DNA of 64,000 nucleotides from Phocoena phocoena (GCF_963924675.1 NC_089238.1:46270879-46334878), one strand, 5' to 3'; counted from the first letter of the stretch, positions 35,200 to 48,816 are shown. Program-made: numbers and translations. Notes: generated by a model from the letters alone, not told the origin.

Positions 35200-37180
35200 G
35201 GGCGGGGGTCCGCTTACATTGGCCTCAATCCCCTTTCCCCGCCTTCTGCTTCTGCACCTCCAGCCGCTCCCACGCGTGGCTGTTCCACTCCTTGGTGGCA
35301 GCCTCCAGCCCCAGCCCCAGCCCTGGGAAGCGCTCCGTGCCCCAGTCCCGACTTCAGTCCACTGCCTAGCTCGCGCCGCCAACCCCTGCGCGTGCTCCTG
35401 GCCTGTGCACTACTGAGAGACCCCTGCCCCGCTTCTGTTGGCCGAAGGATGCCTCTGCACCATCAGCACCTCTCTCCTCTTTCCCCTACCTGGCACTGCC
35501 CCCAAGCCACCCACAGTGGCCCAGTTCTCTCTGATGAGACCTAACTGCTTGACCTCCTTCCCACTTTGGAGAAACTGAGGCTTGGCATAAACCAGGAACT
35601 TGGCCAAGTCCATGCCCCAGTCCTGTGGGGCTGGTCTGAGCCCATGTCTTGGCATGGAAGAGTCATTTCCTCCCTCCAGTCGTTCCTAGGTGACGGAACC
35701 AAACTTTCCAGCTCCTTGCTGCAGCTCTGGGCTGAGCTCACTTTAGTCTCCCCTTTGGCTTTCTCCCACTTCTGTTTCCCCCTCCTCCTTCCTGTATTTC
35801 ACTTCTGGCCTACCCTGCCTGTAGGGTCACCCACCTATTGCTCGTTTACTCAAGTTAGCCTTTTGATTTTTATTTCTTGCCAACTGCATCCATCTCCCAT
35901 TTATAAAGCACTGCAGAACAGAGTCTAAGGTGGTGTTGGGGGGAAAGGGGAGAGAGAGGGGCTTGGTGGTGGAAAGGGAGTGGCAGCCTCTTTCAACCAA
36001 AGCTGCCGAGGGAGGTTCAGGACACTCTGGGGTCCCTGGGTGAGTCAATCCTAGCCAGTAACGCACACTCCCATCTTGTCTTTGGGACAGTTGTCTGGAA
36101 GCTGGTTGGTCATCCCTTCCTCTTATTAGGCCTGATGGACTCCAGCGTCCCCCTGAGATGGAGGGAACCTCCTACATTGGTGGAGATGGCCGTGTAAGAG
36201 GAGTCTGGGAGACCACACCCCTCAGCCTCATCTTGCTTCTGCTGCTAACTTTGGAGGGGCTTGCCGGTTCAGGGAAGGATGCCTGATCGGTGCCCTGAGC
36301 TCTTTGTGGAGGAAGATGCAGTGACTGTAGGTGGTGATCTCAAGTTTAGTCGTGGTGTTCAGGATTTGAAAGAAAGAGGAAGCCAGGGCTCAGAGAGGTG
36401 GCACAGACTTGCGTGTATAATTCAGTATTTTGTCTTCCTTCGGCAGATTTGCCTATGGGTCACCCCTTCCTAGCCCAGTCTTCAGTTTCCCAGTGGGGAG
36501 TTGGGGGAGGGAGGGAAATCTATGAGCCATCAGGAAGGCAGGCTCTGGGAGTTCCGCTGAGATCCTGAATGAGCAGTCTTGATCTGAACCAGATGGTTCT
36601 CTGCTTCAGCACCCCTCTCTCATGCCTCCCCCTTGGCTGTGAATAGGACGCCTTTAACCTTGTAACTTGAGAATGGAGGAAGGGAGGCCAGGGGGCCAAC
36701 TGTCTGTGTGCGTGTTTATGTCTGCATCTGCACTCACGTGCGAGCTTGCCAGGGACCTGAGGGAGTGACCCTGCATGGGAATGCGGTGTTGTGATGTGCT
36801 GTGGCATGCTCACAGCTCTCTAGGAACTTTCTGAGCCCAAACCCTAGGTAGTGCCAATTTCCAAGTTGCTAAGAACCACTAGGTGTGGCCTCGTGGGCTA
36901 TTTCCCCATGAGCCAAACCTCTGGACCTGAAACATGCCTCAGGGTGAGGATCACTCTTCTTCAAAAAACTAACTGCAATTTTGAGGAGTCCGAAATAGAA
37001 GCATGGGGGGACCGGTTTCCCAGAACTGGAGTTATCTTTTTCCTCCGGTCATGGCAAGAGAAGATCTGAGGGGTGGAGTCTGGCAAGAGGGATGGGAAGC
37101 TGATTCCGTTGCTTTGTTCTATACCCCATCCTGCCTTGTGTATTTGTGTACTTGATTTTGACCACCATTAAACTATGGAA
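35200..37180 (+). other. Intron start, unique sequence
   Basis: Unique sequence downstream of the CpG island. No repeat or exon recognised. Confidence 0.5.
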
Positions 37181-37189
37181 GTTCTTCAG

Positions 37190-37262
37190 ACGTGTCCTCA
37201 TTTATGAAATATCACCACCGGCTTGGTCCTTGGCACATAGTAGGTGTTCAGTAATTTGAGTT
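37190..37262 (+). repeat. L2 3'-end fragment
   Basis: GGTCCTTGGCACATAGTAGG then TGTTCAGTAATTTGAG. Confidence 0.55.
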
Positions 37263-37284
37263 AAAGTGGAGAGTCTTGCAGTTA

Positions 37285-37465
37285 AAGGGCAGGATCTCTC
37301 ATACTTGATTAGACATCAGAATCCCCCTGGAGAGCTGTTTAAAGCACAGCTGGCTGGGCCCCACTCCCAGAGTTTTCTGGTTCAGGCAGTCTGGGTGGGG
37401 GCTAGGATTTGATTTGATTTCTGCCCAGTTTCTTGGCCTAACACTTGAGAACCACTGGTTTGGGG
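37285..37465 (+). mobile_element. MER5-like DNA transposon fragment
   Basis: ATCAGAATCCCCCTGGAGAG...GGCTGGGCCCCACTCCCAGA...CACTTGAGAACCACTGG. Confidence 0.8.
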
Positions 37466-37496
37466 CCATGACGGTTGCTTGGGTGATTCATCCAGG

Positions 37497-37872
37497 CAGA
37501 TGTAAAGTCTTGTTTTTTTTCTTTTTTAAAATTTATTTATTTATTTATTTGGCTGCGTTGGGTCTTCGTTGCTGCATGCGGGCTTTCTCTAGTTGAGGCG
37601 AGCAGGGGCAACTCTTCGTTGCAGTGCGCGGGCTTCTCTTGTTGCAGAGCACGGGGTCTAGGCGCGCCGGCTTCAGTAGTTGTGGTGTACGGGCTTCAGT
37701 AGTTGTGGCTCGCAGGGTCTAGAGCGCAGGCTCAGTAGTTGTGGTGCACGGGCTTAGTTGCCCCGCGGCATGTGGGATCTTCCCGGACCAGGGCTTGCAC
37801 CCGTGTCCCTTGCACTGGCAGGCGGGTTCTTAACCACTGTGCCACGAGGGAAGTCCCCAGATGTAAAGTCTT
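37497..37872 (-). mobile_element. CHR-2-type SINE, antisense, with 15-bp TSD
   Basis: Body 37512-37857 flanked by CAGATGTAAAGTCTT at 37497-37511 and 37858-37872. Confidence 0.94.
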
Positions 37873-38249
37873 AAGAGAAATTTCCTCCTACCTTGCTTCC
37901 CCACTCAGGCTTGTCCTGGCAGCTGCCCTGGATTAGCCTTTTCCTTCCATTCTCATGCTGCCCAGTGTTGGCTAGGTTGATGGTAGGGGTGACTTGTGGG
38001 GCCTGAGCTCCCAGTCCCCCTGTAACTACATAGCAGACACTGCCCTATGGCTATTTGAAAGAAGGCCCCACAAAAGCAGGACATTTAGGCCCCAGGGCTT
38101 TGGAAAAGAGGTGGCTGCGTGGACATGGAGTAGCAGACGCCAAACCGGGCACTCATCTGCCCTGTCCCTCAGAACGAGCGGGCTGGGGTGCTGGCCATGC
38201 TGAACACTTGACAGGATGCCTGGGAATCTCTGAAATTTAGAAAAACAGG

Positions 38250-38660
38250 AGGAACCCCTTGCATTGTGCTTTTACTTTGCCAAGCATTTTCCACCTGTTG
38301 TTCTTTAGGAGGTTGATAAGGCAGATGTAGACGCAGGTGGGGTTACTGAGAAACAGAGAGATGCACTGTGGGTCACACAGCAGGCCCAGGGCTCCTGATT
38401 CCAACCCTCTGATGGAGCATCTGCTAAACCAGTCGCTATGAATAGCTGGAATAACGACTGCTGTTCCCTGAGTGCTTATTCCTCACCAGTCACCGGGTTA
38501 GATGCCCTCACATGTCAGCTTGTTATATCCTCACAGCAGTGTTGTGGAGTCGGCATTATTGTCACTCTTTCATAGATGAAGCACTGAGCCTTGCGGAACT
38601 TATGAGACTTGCCCAAGCTCAGACAGCTGGTAAGTGGAGGATACGGAAGTCAGACTCAGG
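38250..38660 (-). repeat. Two MIR fragments, antisense
   Basis: About 38250-38420 (GGGTCACACAGCAGGCCCAG) and about 38460-38660 (TAGATGAAGCACTGAGCCTT, CAAGCTCAGACAGCTGGTAA). Confidence 0.7.
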
Positions 38661-38669
38661 CCTTACTGA

Positions 38670-41650
38670 CAGCACACCCTGGTGCTTTCTGTCACTCACT
38701 GCCTGTCTTGCCCGGAAAACCTGTAATTGTCGTCCGGGTTGTCTGCCCCCAGAGCCTGGTGAATTTTACTGAGCCTGGAACTATGCCGGGTGTTGTGGAG
38801 GAGAGAATGACCAAGTCACTGTCCGCTGGGAGAGGGATAAGACAAGTACACTAGTGTCCACAGTGGAAGGCAGAAGGGGCAGCCAGTGGCTTGTGGGTTT
38901 AAAGGAGGCGGAAGTCGTCCACGTAGAGGGTTCAGAAGAGGCCTTTGGGTTGGGCCCTGAAGGGGCAGGTAGAGTTGCAGCAGTGCCTACAGGCTGGAGA
39001 GTGTGCAGGCCAACAGGTGCAGAGAGAGGCCATCATGGCACTTATAGGGAGTTTTCCCTTTTGGTTGGAGCATAGGAGAGGTATTTCAAAAAGCAGTGAG
39101 AAGATCCTGTTTGGTTACAAGCAACAGCTTGGCTGATTTTAGCAGGAAAGGACTTCATTGGAGGGCTATGGGAACTCCTAGAATCTGAGGGATGACTCAG
39201 GACCCAAGTCCCCTCCAGGGTCTTGGAGTGGGTAAGGCAGGAGCCAAAGTCCAGCCTCTTCAGGGTACCTCTGTCGCCAGGATAAATCTGTTCCAGCTGT
39301 GCTCTGTAATTTTGTCACCACAGCTTGGGAGTCATATCCCAGGGAGGATATGTCTCTTTGGCCCAGGCTGGGTCATGCTTCTTCCCTGGCCAGGGAAGGG
39401 CTGGTGGCATGGTAGGCAGTCCCCCCAGACTGTATCCAAAAGCTGAAGTCCCCAAAAGAAGTGGCAGTGGACACTTCAAGAGATCAGTCCAGCAAGGTGC
39501 TCAATGAGCACTCAAATCGGCAGACGGCAAAGGGAGGGCTTGGTTCTGAAAGGTTTCTGAGCAGGCAGAGGGCAGGCTGGCAGCAGGGTATAGCTGGGTC
39601 ATAAGGGGACAAGAAAAGAAGGGAGGGAGGAAACGGAAAACTAGATAGGGTGCAGGTGAGATGTAATGAAGGCTGGAACTTGGCAGTAGAAATGGAAAAG
39701 AAGGGACTGATTCTAGAATTGTGAAAGTAGATATTTTCTGGAACAGACACTTGATTGGCTAGGGTTTGACACTTCATTGTTTGGGTGATGAGGTTGGTTC
39801 CTTTAGCTGAAGTGGGGCAGTCAGGAGGAGAAAGAGTTTGCAGGAGATGATGTGCCTTTGCTTTGGAGGAGCTGCACGCAGGATGCTCACAGCACACACG
39901 AAACCCTGGTGAGCTCGTTACTCCTGGCTCCATGCTGCCTGAGGTTTGGGGCCTCAGCCCTGAGGAGGTGGGGCCCCAAAGCTTCAGGGGCCCAGTACAT
40001 CCTGAAAGCAGCTGGGGCTTTGTTGTCCACGCTCAACATGCCTACATCTCTTCTGTCTCCGCACTTCCACCTGCGTGGCCTTCTTCCTCCTCCTTCCCCT
40101 TCCCCACTCTCAGTTCCCATGCCCCAAATTCCCCCACCACGTGTTCCCAATACCTGAGCCCTTACCAACTAAAGGACCTGGCCCAGCTCTCTGGGGACTT
40201 AGGTTTTAGATTTTCCTCCCTCTGTGCTCAGAATGGTTGTTAACAAGTCCTTACTAACTATTAGGGCAAACATCTCCAAATGACATTTTGCAGGGAGAGG
40301 GTCTGAACTTTGCCTGCCTGGGGACAACAGGCTTTTCCTCCAGTTAGGCCGGGCTCACCAGGGACGCCTGTGTGTTTCCTTAAGCAGCCATTCTAGAGCA
40401 CTTCTTGGTGCTTATTCATAAATCATTATACAGCATATTGTCAATCACACTTTCATGTTGCCATTGCAGATCTCTCCTAAGGCCCCAGGGCATAAGCTGG
40501 GCTTTGGGCCACCCCAACTTTCTAGCTGAGAACTGGGCAAGTTTCCTCCTACAGGAACGGGAGGGAGGGGACAGGGTCCTCTCTGGGGTGGGGCAGGAGG
40601 GGCAGTGCTGAAGAGTACTTATCTCCACAGATTCTCAGAGAGAAGGTCATCTTCCTGGGTGAAGAGGACTGTTCCCCTCAGTTAGAGCTGTTAGCATTCA
40701 AATATATGTGATATTTTGTCACCTATGAATGCAGTGCATTCCACCATGGACAGGAAGGTGAACCAGGGGCAAGAAAAATCTAGAGAAAAATGTAACTTTT
40801 CTTTATTTTGATGTCCGTGCTAAATTTGTATTTGTGAAATAATAACATTTGTATTTGTGAATAATAATAACATTAAAATGAAACAAACAGTTGTGCTATC
40901 AGTTGTTGAAAAACATCCTCAAATGGCTTCTTCCTTCAAGGGGATGTGACTCTGCAAATGAGGAAGTCCAGAGAGGGAAAGAGGTTGACTGACATCACCC
41001 CACCGGCTGCTGACGTGGGAGGGGAGTCGGCAGCGCAGGGATCTCCTCCCTGGAGGGGCATTGTTCTCTGTCCTGTAGGCCTCTGTTTCTCATCTCTTGC
41101 TAGTTTATCACCTTTGCCCATTAGCATCCTTTTTCCTTTTTTCTCCTTCTCTTCCTCTCTAGGATCAGGGAGGGAAACATACCGGAGGGACACAGAAAGC
41201 AGCCCGGCTTCTGTGCAGTCGGGGCATGAGGCCCATCCTGTGCTCGAGGGAGGGCAGGAGACCCTGAGGTGTTGGGGCATGACCCAGGGACCCCAGAGAG
41301 CAGCCCTCACCCTTTCTCTCCACCCTTCCGCTGTAAAGTCCTAGCACAGCAGGCAGGCAACAGCCTCCCAGCTTGAGCAGGTCTGAAGCCTTCTGAGGAA
41401 GAAAATCAGCAACAAATGCGAATAGCTAATTGGTCTAGAGGGAACTGTTCTGGTGAGGAAGAATCAACAAGTTGTTAGTGTGGCTGCAGGGAATTCAGAG
41501 GGGCTGGAGTGGGTAGTGAGAGGGGAGGTTGAGAGGTGGACTGTAGGAAGAGGTACAAGTGAGGGAACTGAGGGCGCGAGTGGGGATTGCCCCTCCCCAC
41601 TCATGTCACCTCCCACAGCTCCACCCTGCTTCACTCCCACTCCTTCCTTC
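38670..41650 (+). other. Unique intronic sequence, young-SINE-free
   Basis: No exon or recognisable transposon. An AT-rich stretch at about 40800-40890 contains a small imperfect duplication of ACATTTGTATTTGTGAA. Confidence 0.5.
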
Positions 41651-41654
41651 CTTT

Positions 41655-41790
41655 TTTTTTTAAATCGAAATGTAATTGACATATAACCTTATGTCAGTTT
41701 CCAGTATACAACATAACATTCCATATTTGTATACACTGAAATGTCTACAAATTAGTTAACATCTGTCACCATGCAGAGTTACCACCTCCT
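41655..41790 (-). mobile_element. Old L1 fragment, antisense
   Basis: GAAATGTAATTGACATATAA ... CCAGTATACAACATAACATT resembles antisense L1M sequence. Confidence 0.6.
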
Positions 41791-42879
41791 TCCTTCCTGG
41801 TGGGGAGGGTCCCTTTGGGTTTGCAAGGGACTCTCCCCTGACCTGTCAGTGGAGTGCTCTGCAACCCTCATTCTCTCCCAAGTTCAGTTGAAAACAAAAT
41901 ACCTCATTTGATACTGATGGTAAACTGGAACCAGAGTCAGGAGGAAACAAAAGTCTCTGGCCCGGTGCTGAGTCCTCTGGCCGAGCAAGTGGAACAGACA
42001 GCAGCCGGCGGGACTGAGGCTGTGCGGGAAGGCAGGGGAGGGGCGAGAGCCCCTGAGCTCCCAGTTCCTGTCTCTTGGGTTTTCTAGGGAACCATCTGAG
42101 TCCGAGGCGGCCACAAGGGAGTTTCCAGGGTTTGGCCTTCTCTCTGTTCCATCCTGTCCCAGAGGGCTTTGTATTTCCCTGAACCCACACCTCTGTAGCT
42201 TCTGGCTGATCCCTGGGGCCTCCAGCATGACTCAGGAGGAGACCCCAGGTACCATGGGTAGAGGGAGATGGGAAAGCCCAAAGGGGGTTTGGAGAGGCAT
42301 GGGAACCCCGTTCAGGCTCTTCCAGTGTAGGGGAGCCAGTGTTGGCACTTCCTTAGAGAGGAAGATGCTATGCAATGGGAGCAGGGTAAGCAGCTTATGT
42401 CAGGGAGGTCCAGCCCAAGGCCGCAGTGGCAGCTGATGAATGAAGGGATTTCCTCAGTGCCTGAAAAGCAATTCACGCTGGACCCTAAAGCAGCAGTGGA
42501 TGAATGTGAGTTCAGATCTCTCAAGTGGCATTTCCTGTGATTAACACAGAAGATACTTCACCCCTCTTTACACCTGGTTGGGCTATTTCACAAGGTGTCT
42601 TCTTCCACCTATGCTGCCCACCCACTATCCCAGCAGTTCCTGCCCATCCTGGATCTGTGGGCCTACCCTGCCATTCATCCTGTGCAAAACAGGAAGAGGA
42701 GCCAGCAGACCATCTGTTGTCTGCCACTGTGGCCAGGGTGGGGCCTGGCCTGAATGAGAGCCTCAGGGCAGGGCTATTTGGCTCTTCCAGAGAGGAAGCA
42801 GTTTGTTTGGTCAGGGGGCCCCCGGTGATTTTCATAGTCCAGGGCCCAGTCTGGCTGGGTGTATACAGGATTCTTACTG

Positions 42880-42970
42880 TCTTACTTACCTGCAGGGATT
42901 TGGTGCTGTGTGACCCAGGGCAAGTCTCTGCCTCTCTCTGGGCCCCAGAGTCCTCATCTGTAAATAAAGA
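42880..42970 (+). repeat. MIR fragment
   Basis: GTGCTGTGTGACCCAGGGCA...CAGAGTCCTCATCTGTAAAT. Confidence 0.7.
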
Positions 42971-42989
42971 ATTTAAAGACCTGTTCAGG

Positions 42990-45800
42990 GATTTGCTCTC
43001 AAATCGTCTGGTAGACCTGACAGAGGAATGCCATATCCTGAGTGAGGAGATGGTGCTGAGGCCCAGGATACCGCCATGCAGTCCAGACGTCCATGGGAAT
43101 CGGTTTGACCTTTCTGCTAACCCGCTTGGATGTACTGAACAGCAGCCAGCCTGCTCCGGCATCTCTCTGGAGAACCTGGGCTCCTGCAGCCAAGGGAGCT
43201 GTCCCCGTGCCTCTCGTTGTCCTCATCCCCACCTCCCAACCCTCGCTCTGCCTCTGTCCTGGGTTCAGGCAGAAAAACCCAACTGGTCTCTCATTGCATT
43301 CTTCCCTTCCTATACTGGCCTATACTGGTTAGCCTTTGGGGTGACTGTTTATAGGCTTCCTGTTTCTTTCTGCTCCCAGTCCCCTCACCTCCTTATACCC
43401 TAACTCTGCTCTAGCAAGATTTTTTCCCCAAAGCCAGCATGGGAGGTTGGATGACAGGCTGATCATGGGAGACGCCAATTCGGTAGCACAGACTCCTGGC
43501 GGGTCTGCAAGGAGTTGAGAACATGCCTGGAAGGGGGCTGGGTAGAGTTTCTTAGTAGAGGAGAGAAGGAAGATGGTGAGGCAAAGGCCACACAAAACAT
43601 GATGCAAAGGCCTGAAATGAATGGGCAGGGACCACTGGCCCCGAGGAGACCAGTTTGAGCAGAGCATAACATTTCATTGCTCAAGAAGGAGAAGCAGGAT
43701 GGAGAGGTCTGGCCAAGAGATGGGCCCCAAGAACCACCCTGGCAGGGGGGAAGGCCTGGGTTTTCCCAGGGCTGGGCTGGTTGTACACGATTGTGCTGGA
43801 AGTATGGGATGGGTTGTTAATGACTGTTTGTTCTCCACAGGCTGTGAGGCTGCCAAGGGTCAGTCTGATAAGAGGGAAGAGATAGGCTTCTTGAGTTTTA
43901 TCCTCCCGACAGCTGCCTTCTCTCAGCCTGCGCCACAGATACTGACAGGCTATTGTGGCCCTGCTCTATATTCTCTCCTTTCTGATATACACAGCCCCTG
44001 GCTTCAGCCCAGCTGGGCTTCCCCTGCTTGGCCTCTAGCTCCCATTCCCATCTGTGATTAGATGAAGTCTGTACTGGGGGAGGGTCAGTCCTGGCAAGAC
44101 TGAGCTGTTCTGAGCCTGACCTGGGAGTGGGATGTACTCCAGGGTGCGGCCAGGGCTCTGGGCTGAGCAATGACTCCCAGACCTGCCTGGTCCATTTTGG
44201 TCTCAGGGTTAACCTGCCACTCAGCCAGCCAGACCTGGGACCATGGGGTCTTAACGGAGTCCCACCTTTGCCCCAGAGCTTTGGGAGGGCTGGGTGTTTT
44301 GCTGGGAGGAGTGGAAATGGGGATCTGATGGAACTTGCATTTGGAAAGATAACTTTGGCCTTTCTCTGGAGAATGAATTAGAGGGGGGTCCGTTGAGTAG
44401 ATCTGGGGCTTTAGCAGTTAAGGGGCTACTATTGGTGGAGGGTGACAGTTCTTTGGATAGAGTGATGGTGGCAGACGTGGAGGAAGGTAGAAAGCTGAGA
44501 GATTTAGGTGGTAAACAGGTGGACTTTATAAGAGGTTTGCTGTAGGAGGTTGAAGGAAGGGACATAGATGACTCCCAGGTTTCAGGGTTGGCTGGATGAT
44601 GTCCCTTTCCAGACACTGGGAATACAGAAGGGAGTCCAGTTTGGGGGGCTTAGAGCGTGCGTGAGTTTGATTTGGAGCAGGGTGAGTCTGAGGTAATTTT
44701 GGGTGCCTCTAAGGTATGTCATCAAAGGGGCGGCTTCCAGAAATGAGTGGGATAGATGTGTCTGGAGTTCAGGGGAGTGTCTGACATCATTTGAAAAGCC
44801 AGACATGACTCTTAACAGGTTGAGAAACCGGTTTGGAAAGGGTTCCTCCCAAAATCCATTGCCAGATAAGGAATGGAACCTAGGGTCCTGACTTCCTGTT
44901 GCGTTCCATGTCCAGGGTCATCTTTTCTTTCCCTGACCACTTCAGCCGGTTCAGGGCCCAGCCAGGGCCCTCCAGTCTTGCTTGTGGCGAGGGGACTCTG
45001 GCTATGGGCATTCCTGACCCCACCCAGGCCACCCAGAAAGGCCATGCATGTCAGTGGCTCTCTCACCATCTGTACATCTGGGCAGTGTCCGCGGCTGGAG
45101 AAGGGTGTGGGTCCTGGCCAGGAATGAGTCACTGATGGGAATCCCAGAATCACTTCTGTTCCTGTGGGCCCATGGGCCTCTGAGTTGGGTTGACCTACCA
45201 AGGACAGGGTTTTAGGGCCAGGTTCAGGGCAACCCTTCTGTACCAGATGGCAAGCGATACTGTAGTGGCTTTTTAAAATTCCTTTAAATGAAATGGAAAA
45301 TGGTTGTACATGTGTGCAAGATTGTATCAGTTGGACTTCTTCAATTACAGCCAAGAATCCAACTCAAAGTGCTTTTATAAAAGGGAATCCGTTGACTCAT
45401 ACCTGAGGGAATGGCTGGCCACATACAGGGAAGATGAGGGACTCAAACAACTCCATCTCACCCCACCCTTCTCCATAGTGACAGCATTCTCAGTTCCCAT
45501 GTGGTAGAAGGTGCCTGTCAGCAGTGCAGGCTGACTGTACCTGTCAGCAGTCCTGGGTTCACTTGGAATCAGGGTCCTTGCCCAACCTTGGATCAAGTAC
45601 ATGGCTGGCTGCATTTGGTGCTCTGATTGGCCAGGCACAGGGATGGAAATTTGGGGAGAGATGACTTCCCAAAGGAAAATGGGGTTGTCATGCATTCTAA
45701 AGACTTCGTGTATTGAGGCAGTAGGCAGAGCTAGGTGTGCATGTCAGAATCACCACTGTAGACAAACTTATAAGGATTTATTGCCATGTATTCATTTACC
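42990..45800 (+). other. Unique intronic sequence
   Basis: No exon, CHR SINE or clear older repeat recognised. Confidence 0.45.
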
Positions 45801-45824
45801 TTGTTAAAAACTGAATGCTAGCAT

Positions 45825-45975
45825 GTAGAATGGGACTTAGAATCATTGAGTCATTCCATTTACATATCAGGAAGTGGGGTTGAGAAATATGCCTGATCTC
45901 CTCAAACCAGTAGGTAGAAGAACTGAGTCCAGAACCCAGGTCATCTGACTTGCAGGCTGAGGCTCTTTCCAGTAG
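45825..45975 (-). repeat. MIR fragment, antisense
   Basis: AACTGAGTCCAGAACCCAGG, then TCATCTGACTTGCAGGCTGA. Confidence 0.6.
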
Positions 45976-46550
45976 TAAGTCGTGTCTTTTAGGGAGGAGC
46001 CGCCATACCCCGGTTGCCCATCCACAAAGTCATTGATCCCCTGGACTGCAAGACAAAGAATAGACACAGGCAGGTTATGGAAAATAGCCCCTTCCTCGTG
46101 GTGGCCCGGGGCCATCTGTCTGAGATGAGGGAGACATTCACTCAGTGTGTGTTCAACCAGGTCCCAGTAAACAGAGGAGGCATTGGCCCAAGTCTGCCCG
46201 CTTCTGCCCTGGTGCTGCCTCCATCCCCTCCCCGTCTCCCCTGTCATCTCAACTTCCTAGATGCTCACCCTCCTCTGTGCAGTTTCCTGCTGGGGCCTAG
46301 ATAAGAATGTAGCTCTAGGGCTGCTGTGCTTTCTGGATTACGTTGTATTTCCTGCTGGGGAGGGTTGTGCCCCTGTGTCTTCTCCCTTGGAAGAGAATGC
46401 CCAGGATGGTGGTGCCAGTTTCAGGTACAGAGAGATGAATAGCACAATTTTGGCCTCAGTTCGCGCATCACCTCCAATTTGTAAAGGGTACAGATGTTTG
46501 ACTCAGCTTGGCAGAGCCAAGAATGGGGTGTTGTAGAAAGAGCTCTGAGG

Positions 46551-46672
46551 GAATTTCCTGGCGGTCCAGTGGTTAGGGCTCCGCGCTTTCACTGCCAAGG
46601 GCCTGGGTTCAGTCCCTGGTTGGGGAACTAAGATCCTGCAAGCTGGGCAGTGCAGCAAAAAAAAAAAAAAAA
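46551..46672 (+). mobile_element. CHR-1-type SINE
   Basis: AATTTCCTGGCGGTCCAGTG...GGGGAACTAAGATCCTGCAA plus an A17 tail. No clear TSD. Confidence 0.88.
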
Positions 46673-47219
46673 AGTGCTTGGGGCTTCGAGCCCCACCTTA
46701 GCAGGAGGAGACCTCAAGTTCAGTCTGACACAGGTGTCTTGCCCAGAGTGGGTCACTCCCCTGGGGCCCCTGGTCAGAAAGGGAAGGCTGTCCCCTGAGT
46801 GTGACATGTATGTTAATAAGATGCTGGAGGTCCTGGGAGCTTGGGGGTGCTTCTCCCCAGCCCCAAGGTGCTCAGTGAGCAAGGCGGGGCTCTTCTGAGT
46901 TTGGGACTGAATTCCTTTTTCATTCTGACCATCTCCTCATGCATCTTTCCTCCTGCCCTTCATATGCGTGTTGACAACCAGTCTTCTCTCCTGAACTGTT
47001 TGCCAACCCAGACTGACTAGAGCGCTGTGTCTGCCCTGCATGCTTGGCTCCCGCAGGCTCCCTGGTCCACCTGTTTCTGTCTGGGTTCATGTTCCCAGAG
47101 ATTGGCCAGCTTGGGTCCGGTCTCCTGTTCCCTCAGGCTTAGCCACAGTGCCTACTCTTGTCCCCGACTCCCTCTTCTCGGTGAGGCTGAAATTCACTGG
47201 TACCTCGGGTACATAGTGC

Positions 47220-47410
47220 CTTGAAGCTTATAGTCATTGCTTATTTCATCTTGATGGGGACTGTGAGGTAAGCAGGGCAGCAGGCATCATCATGCCCATT
47301 TTACAGATGGAGGACCTGAGGCCCAGAGCGGTAAGATTTGCCCAGACATGCAGCTGTCGAATAGCAAAGCCAGTCCTGGAATTGAGGTCATCTGGGTTTA
47401 GTCCAGAGTT
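47220..47410 (-). repeat. MIR fragment, antisense
   Basis: CCCATTTTACAGATGGAGGA...GCAGCTGTCGAATAGCAAAG...GAATTGAGGTCATCTGGGTT. Confidence 0.8.
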
Positions 47411-47419
47411 CACTGTAAA

Positions 47420-48810
47420 ATGTTAACTCATAGACACGTGTTGAGGTGGGGCTGCCCCAGTCTCACCAGGCAAGGGGCTTGAAAGGAGGCCCTGGGCCCC
47501 ACCTCTTGGTGGCCCCCAGTCACCCTGTACAGCCCAAGCCCCAAATAAGCACCATCGTGTTGGCCATCCCCTTGTAACCCCAGGATATATAATAAAGTTA
47601 GCCAAAAGATACCGCTCCCTGGGGACCATGGTGATGGACCCCAGTTGGTGTATTCCTCCCCTCCATGTTCCCCCAAAGTTGACAACAGTAATAGATGTCA
47701 TGACAGATATTATCTTAGCAGGGAACATATAATGTAGGCCAGGTCCAGGAGGATGAATCGCTCTTTGAGGATGGGACTGGGGAGGGCTCCTTGCTCTCCC
47801 ACCCTGGCTCCCCTCACCCAGGGGCGAGGGGCAGAGGCAGGGCAAGGGGAAGGCTGCCTTTGCTCTACTCATAGCAGCTGATATTGCCACTTTCCTGAAG
47901 GGAAAGCGGATGACCTGCCTAGCAACCTTGGGGATGTTCTTTCCTCCCAGGGGTCCTGCCTGAGTCAGTCACAGCATATTATCAGCTTCTCAGTGACGAG
48001 GAAGACGGCTTAGCCAGAGCAAGGGGTGAATGAAAGCAGGTGTGCACTGACCTCTACAGTTTACCAGCCACGTGCCCTCTGCCTCCTGGAGCTGAATATT
48101 AGTGACACAGGGATTCGCGGGGGCACAGGGCAGGGGTGCTTCCTGCGGGATTGGTGCTGGCAGTTGCCCTGTGGCACCAGGCTGGGCACTAGCTCAGGGC
48201 CTCTAACTGCAATTCCCAAGGTTTCTGTGGGAAAGATGACTCCAGAGGACACAGGCTGAGCAAAGGGCCCACCTCTGGGCTTCTCTCCACCTCCACTCCC
48301 GAGGGAGAGAGGGGACATTGCTCCCTTTAATCTCCTGGTCCAGGCATGGATGCAAACACCTCCTTTGTGTTTTCATTAGCATAGCTGCCACAGTCTGACC
48401 TTTCCCCAAGACGAAAGACGTTACTAAGTATAAAAGGAGAACAAAGGAAAGCTAAAGATAGGGTGTATGAAGAGTAAAAACAGTCTGGCTCACAGAGGAC
48501 AGGTTACTGGTTTGTTTCCAGGATTTTTGGGGTACTCTCCCCACTGGAGATACCCACCCCTAGGGCCAGCGCACCTCTGTGTGCCTTTCTGCCAGAGTCT
48601 CTGGTCTCCTAGCGCTGACCTGTCTCCCTAAGGACCTCTGGGACCCATCCTGTCATGAGTCCTCTTTAGGGCAGGTGGGCCACCTCCTCTCTACTCAGGG
48701 CTGATTGGCTGTGAGGGAATGTAGCTCCTTCCCGAGGTCCCCCAGGGAATTGGCACCTACATGACTGTACCTATAACAGTGTCACCTTATTTATTCTAAG
48801 TAAGCCTTGT
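47420..48810 (+). other. Unique intronic sequence
   Basis: No recognised exon or repeat. Confidence 0.4.
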
Positions 48811-48816
48811 AACAGG

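Larger units (their letters stand above)
34560..35200 (+). promoter_or_regulatory. ST3GAL2: CpG island and probable ST3GAL2 promoter
   Basis: Very CpG-dense block with a (CGG)14 tract and no TATA box. Three ZNF143/THAP11-type elements lie upstream: ACTACAAAGCCCAGAAG at 34569, a reversed copy at 34606-34622, and TATCCCAGCATGCCC at 34669-34683. Assignment to ST3GAL2 rests on gene order and orientation relative to FCSK, not on coding sequence. Confidence 0.7.

Noticed and set aside
42525..43403. 292-codon open frame on the plus strand with an overlapping 213-codon frame on the minus strand
   Set aside because: It runs through a MIR fragment, has no recognisable domain or conserved motif, and lies in probable intron. 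Long chance frames are expected in GC-rich DNA.
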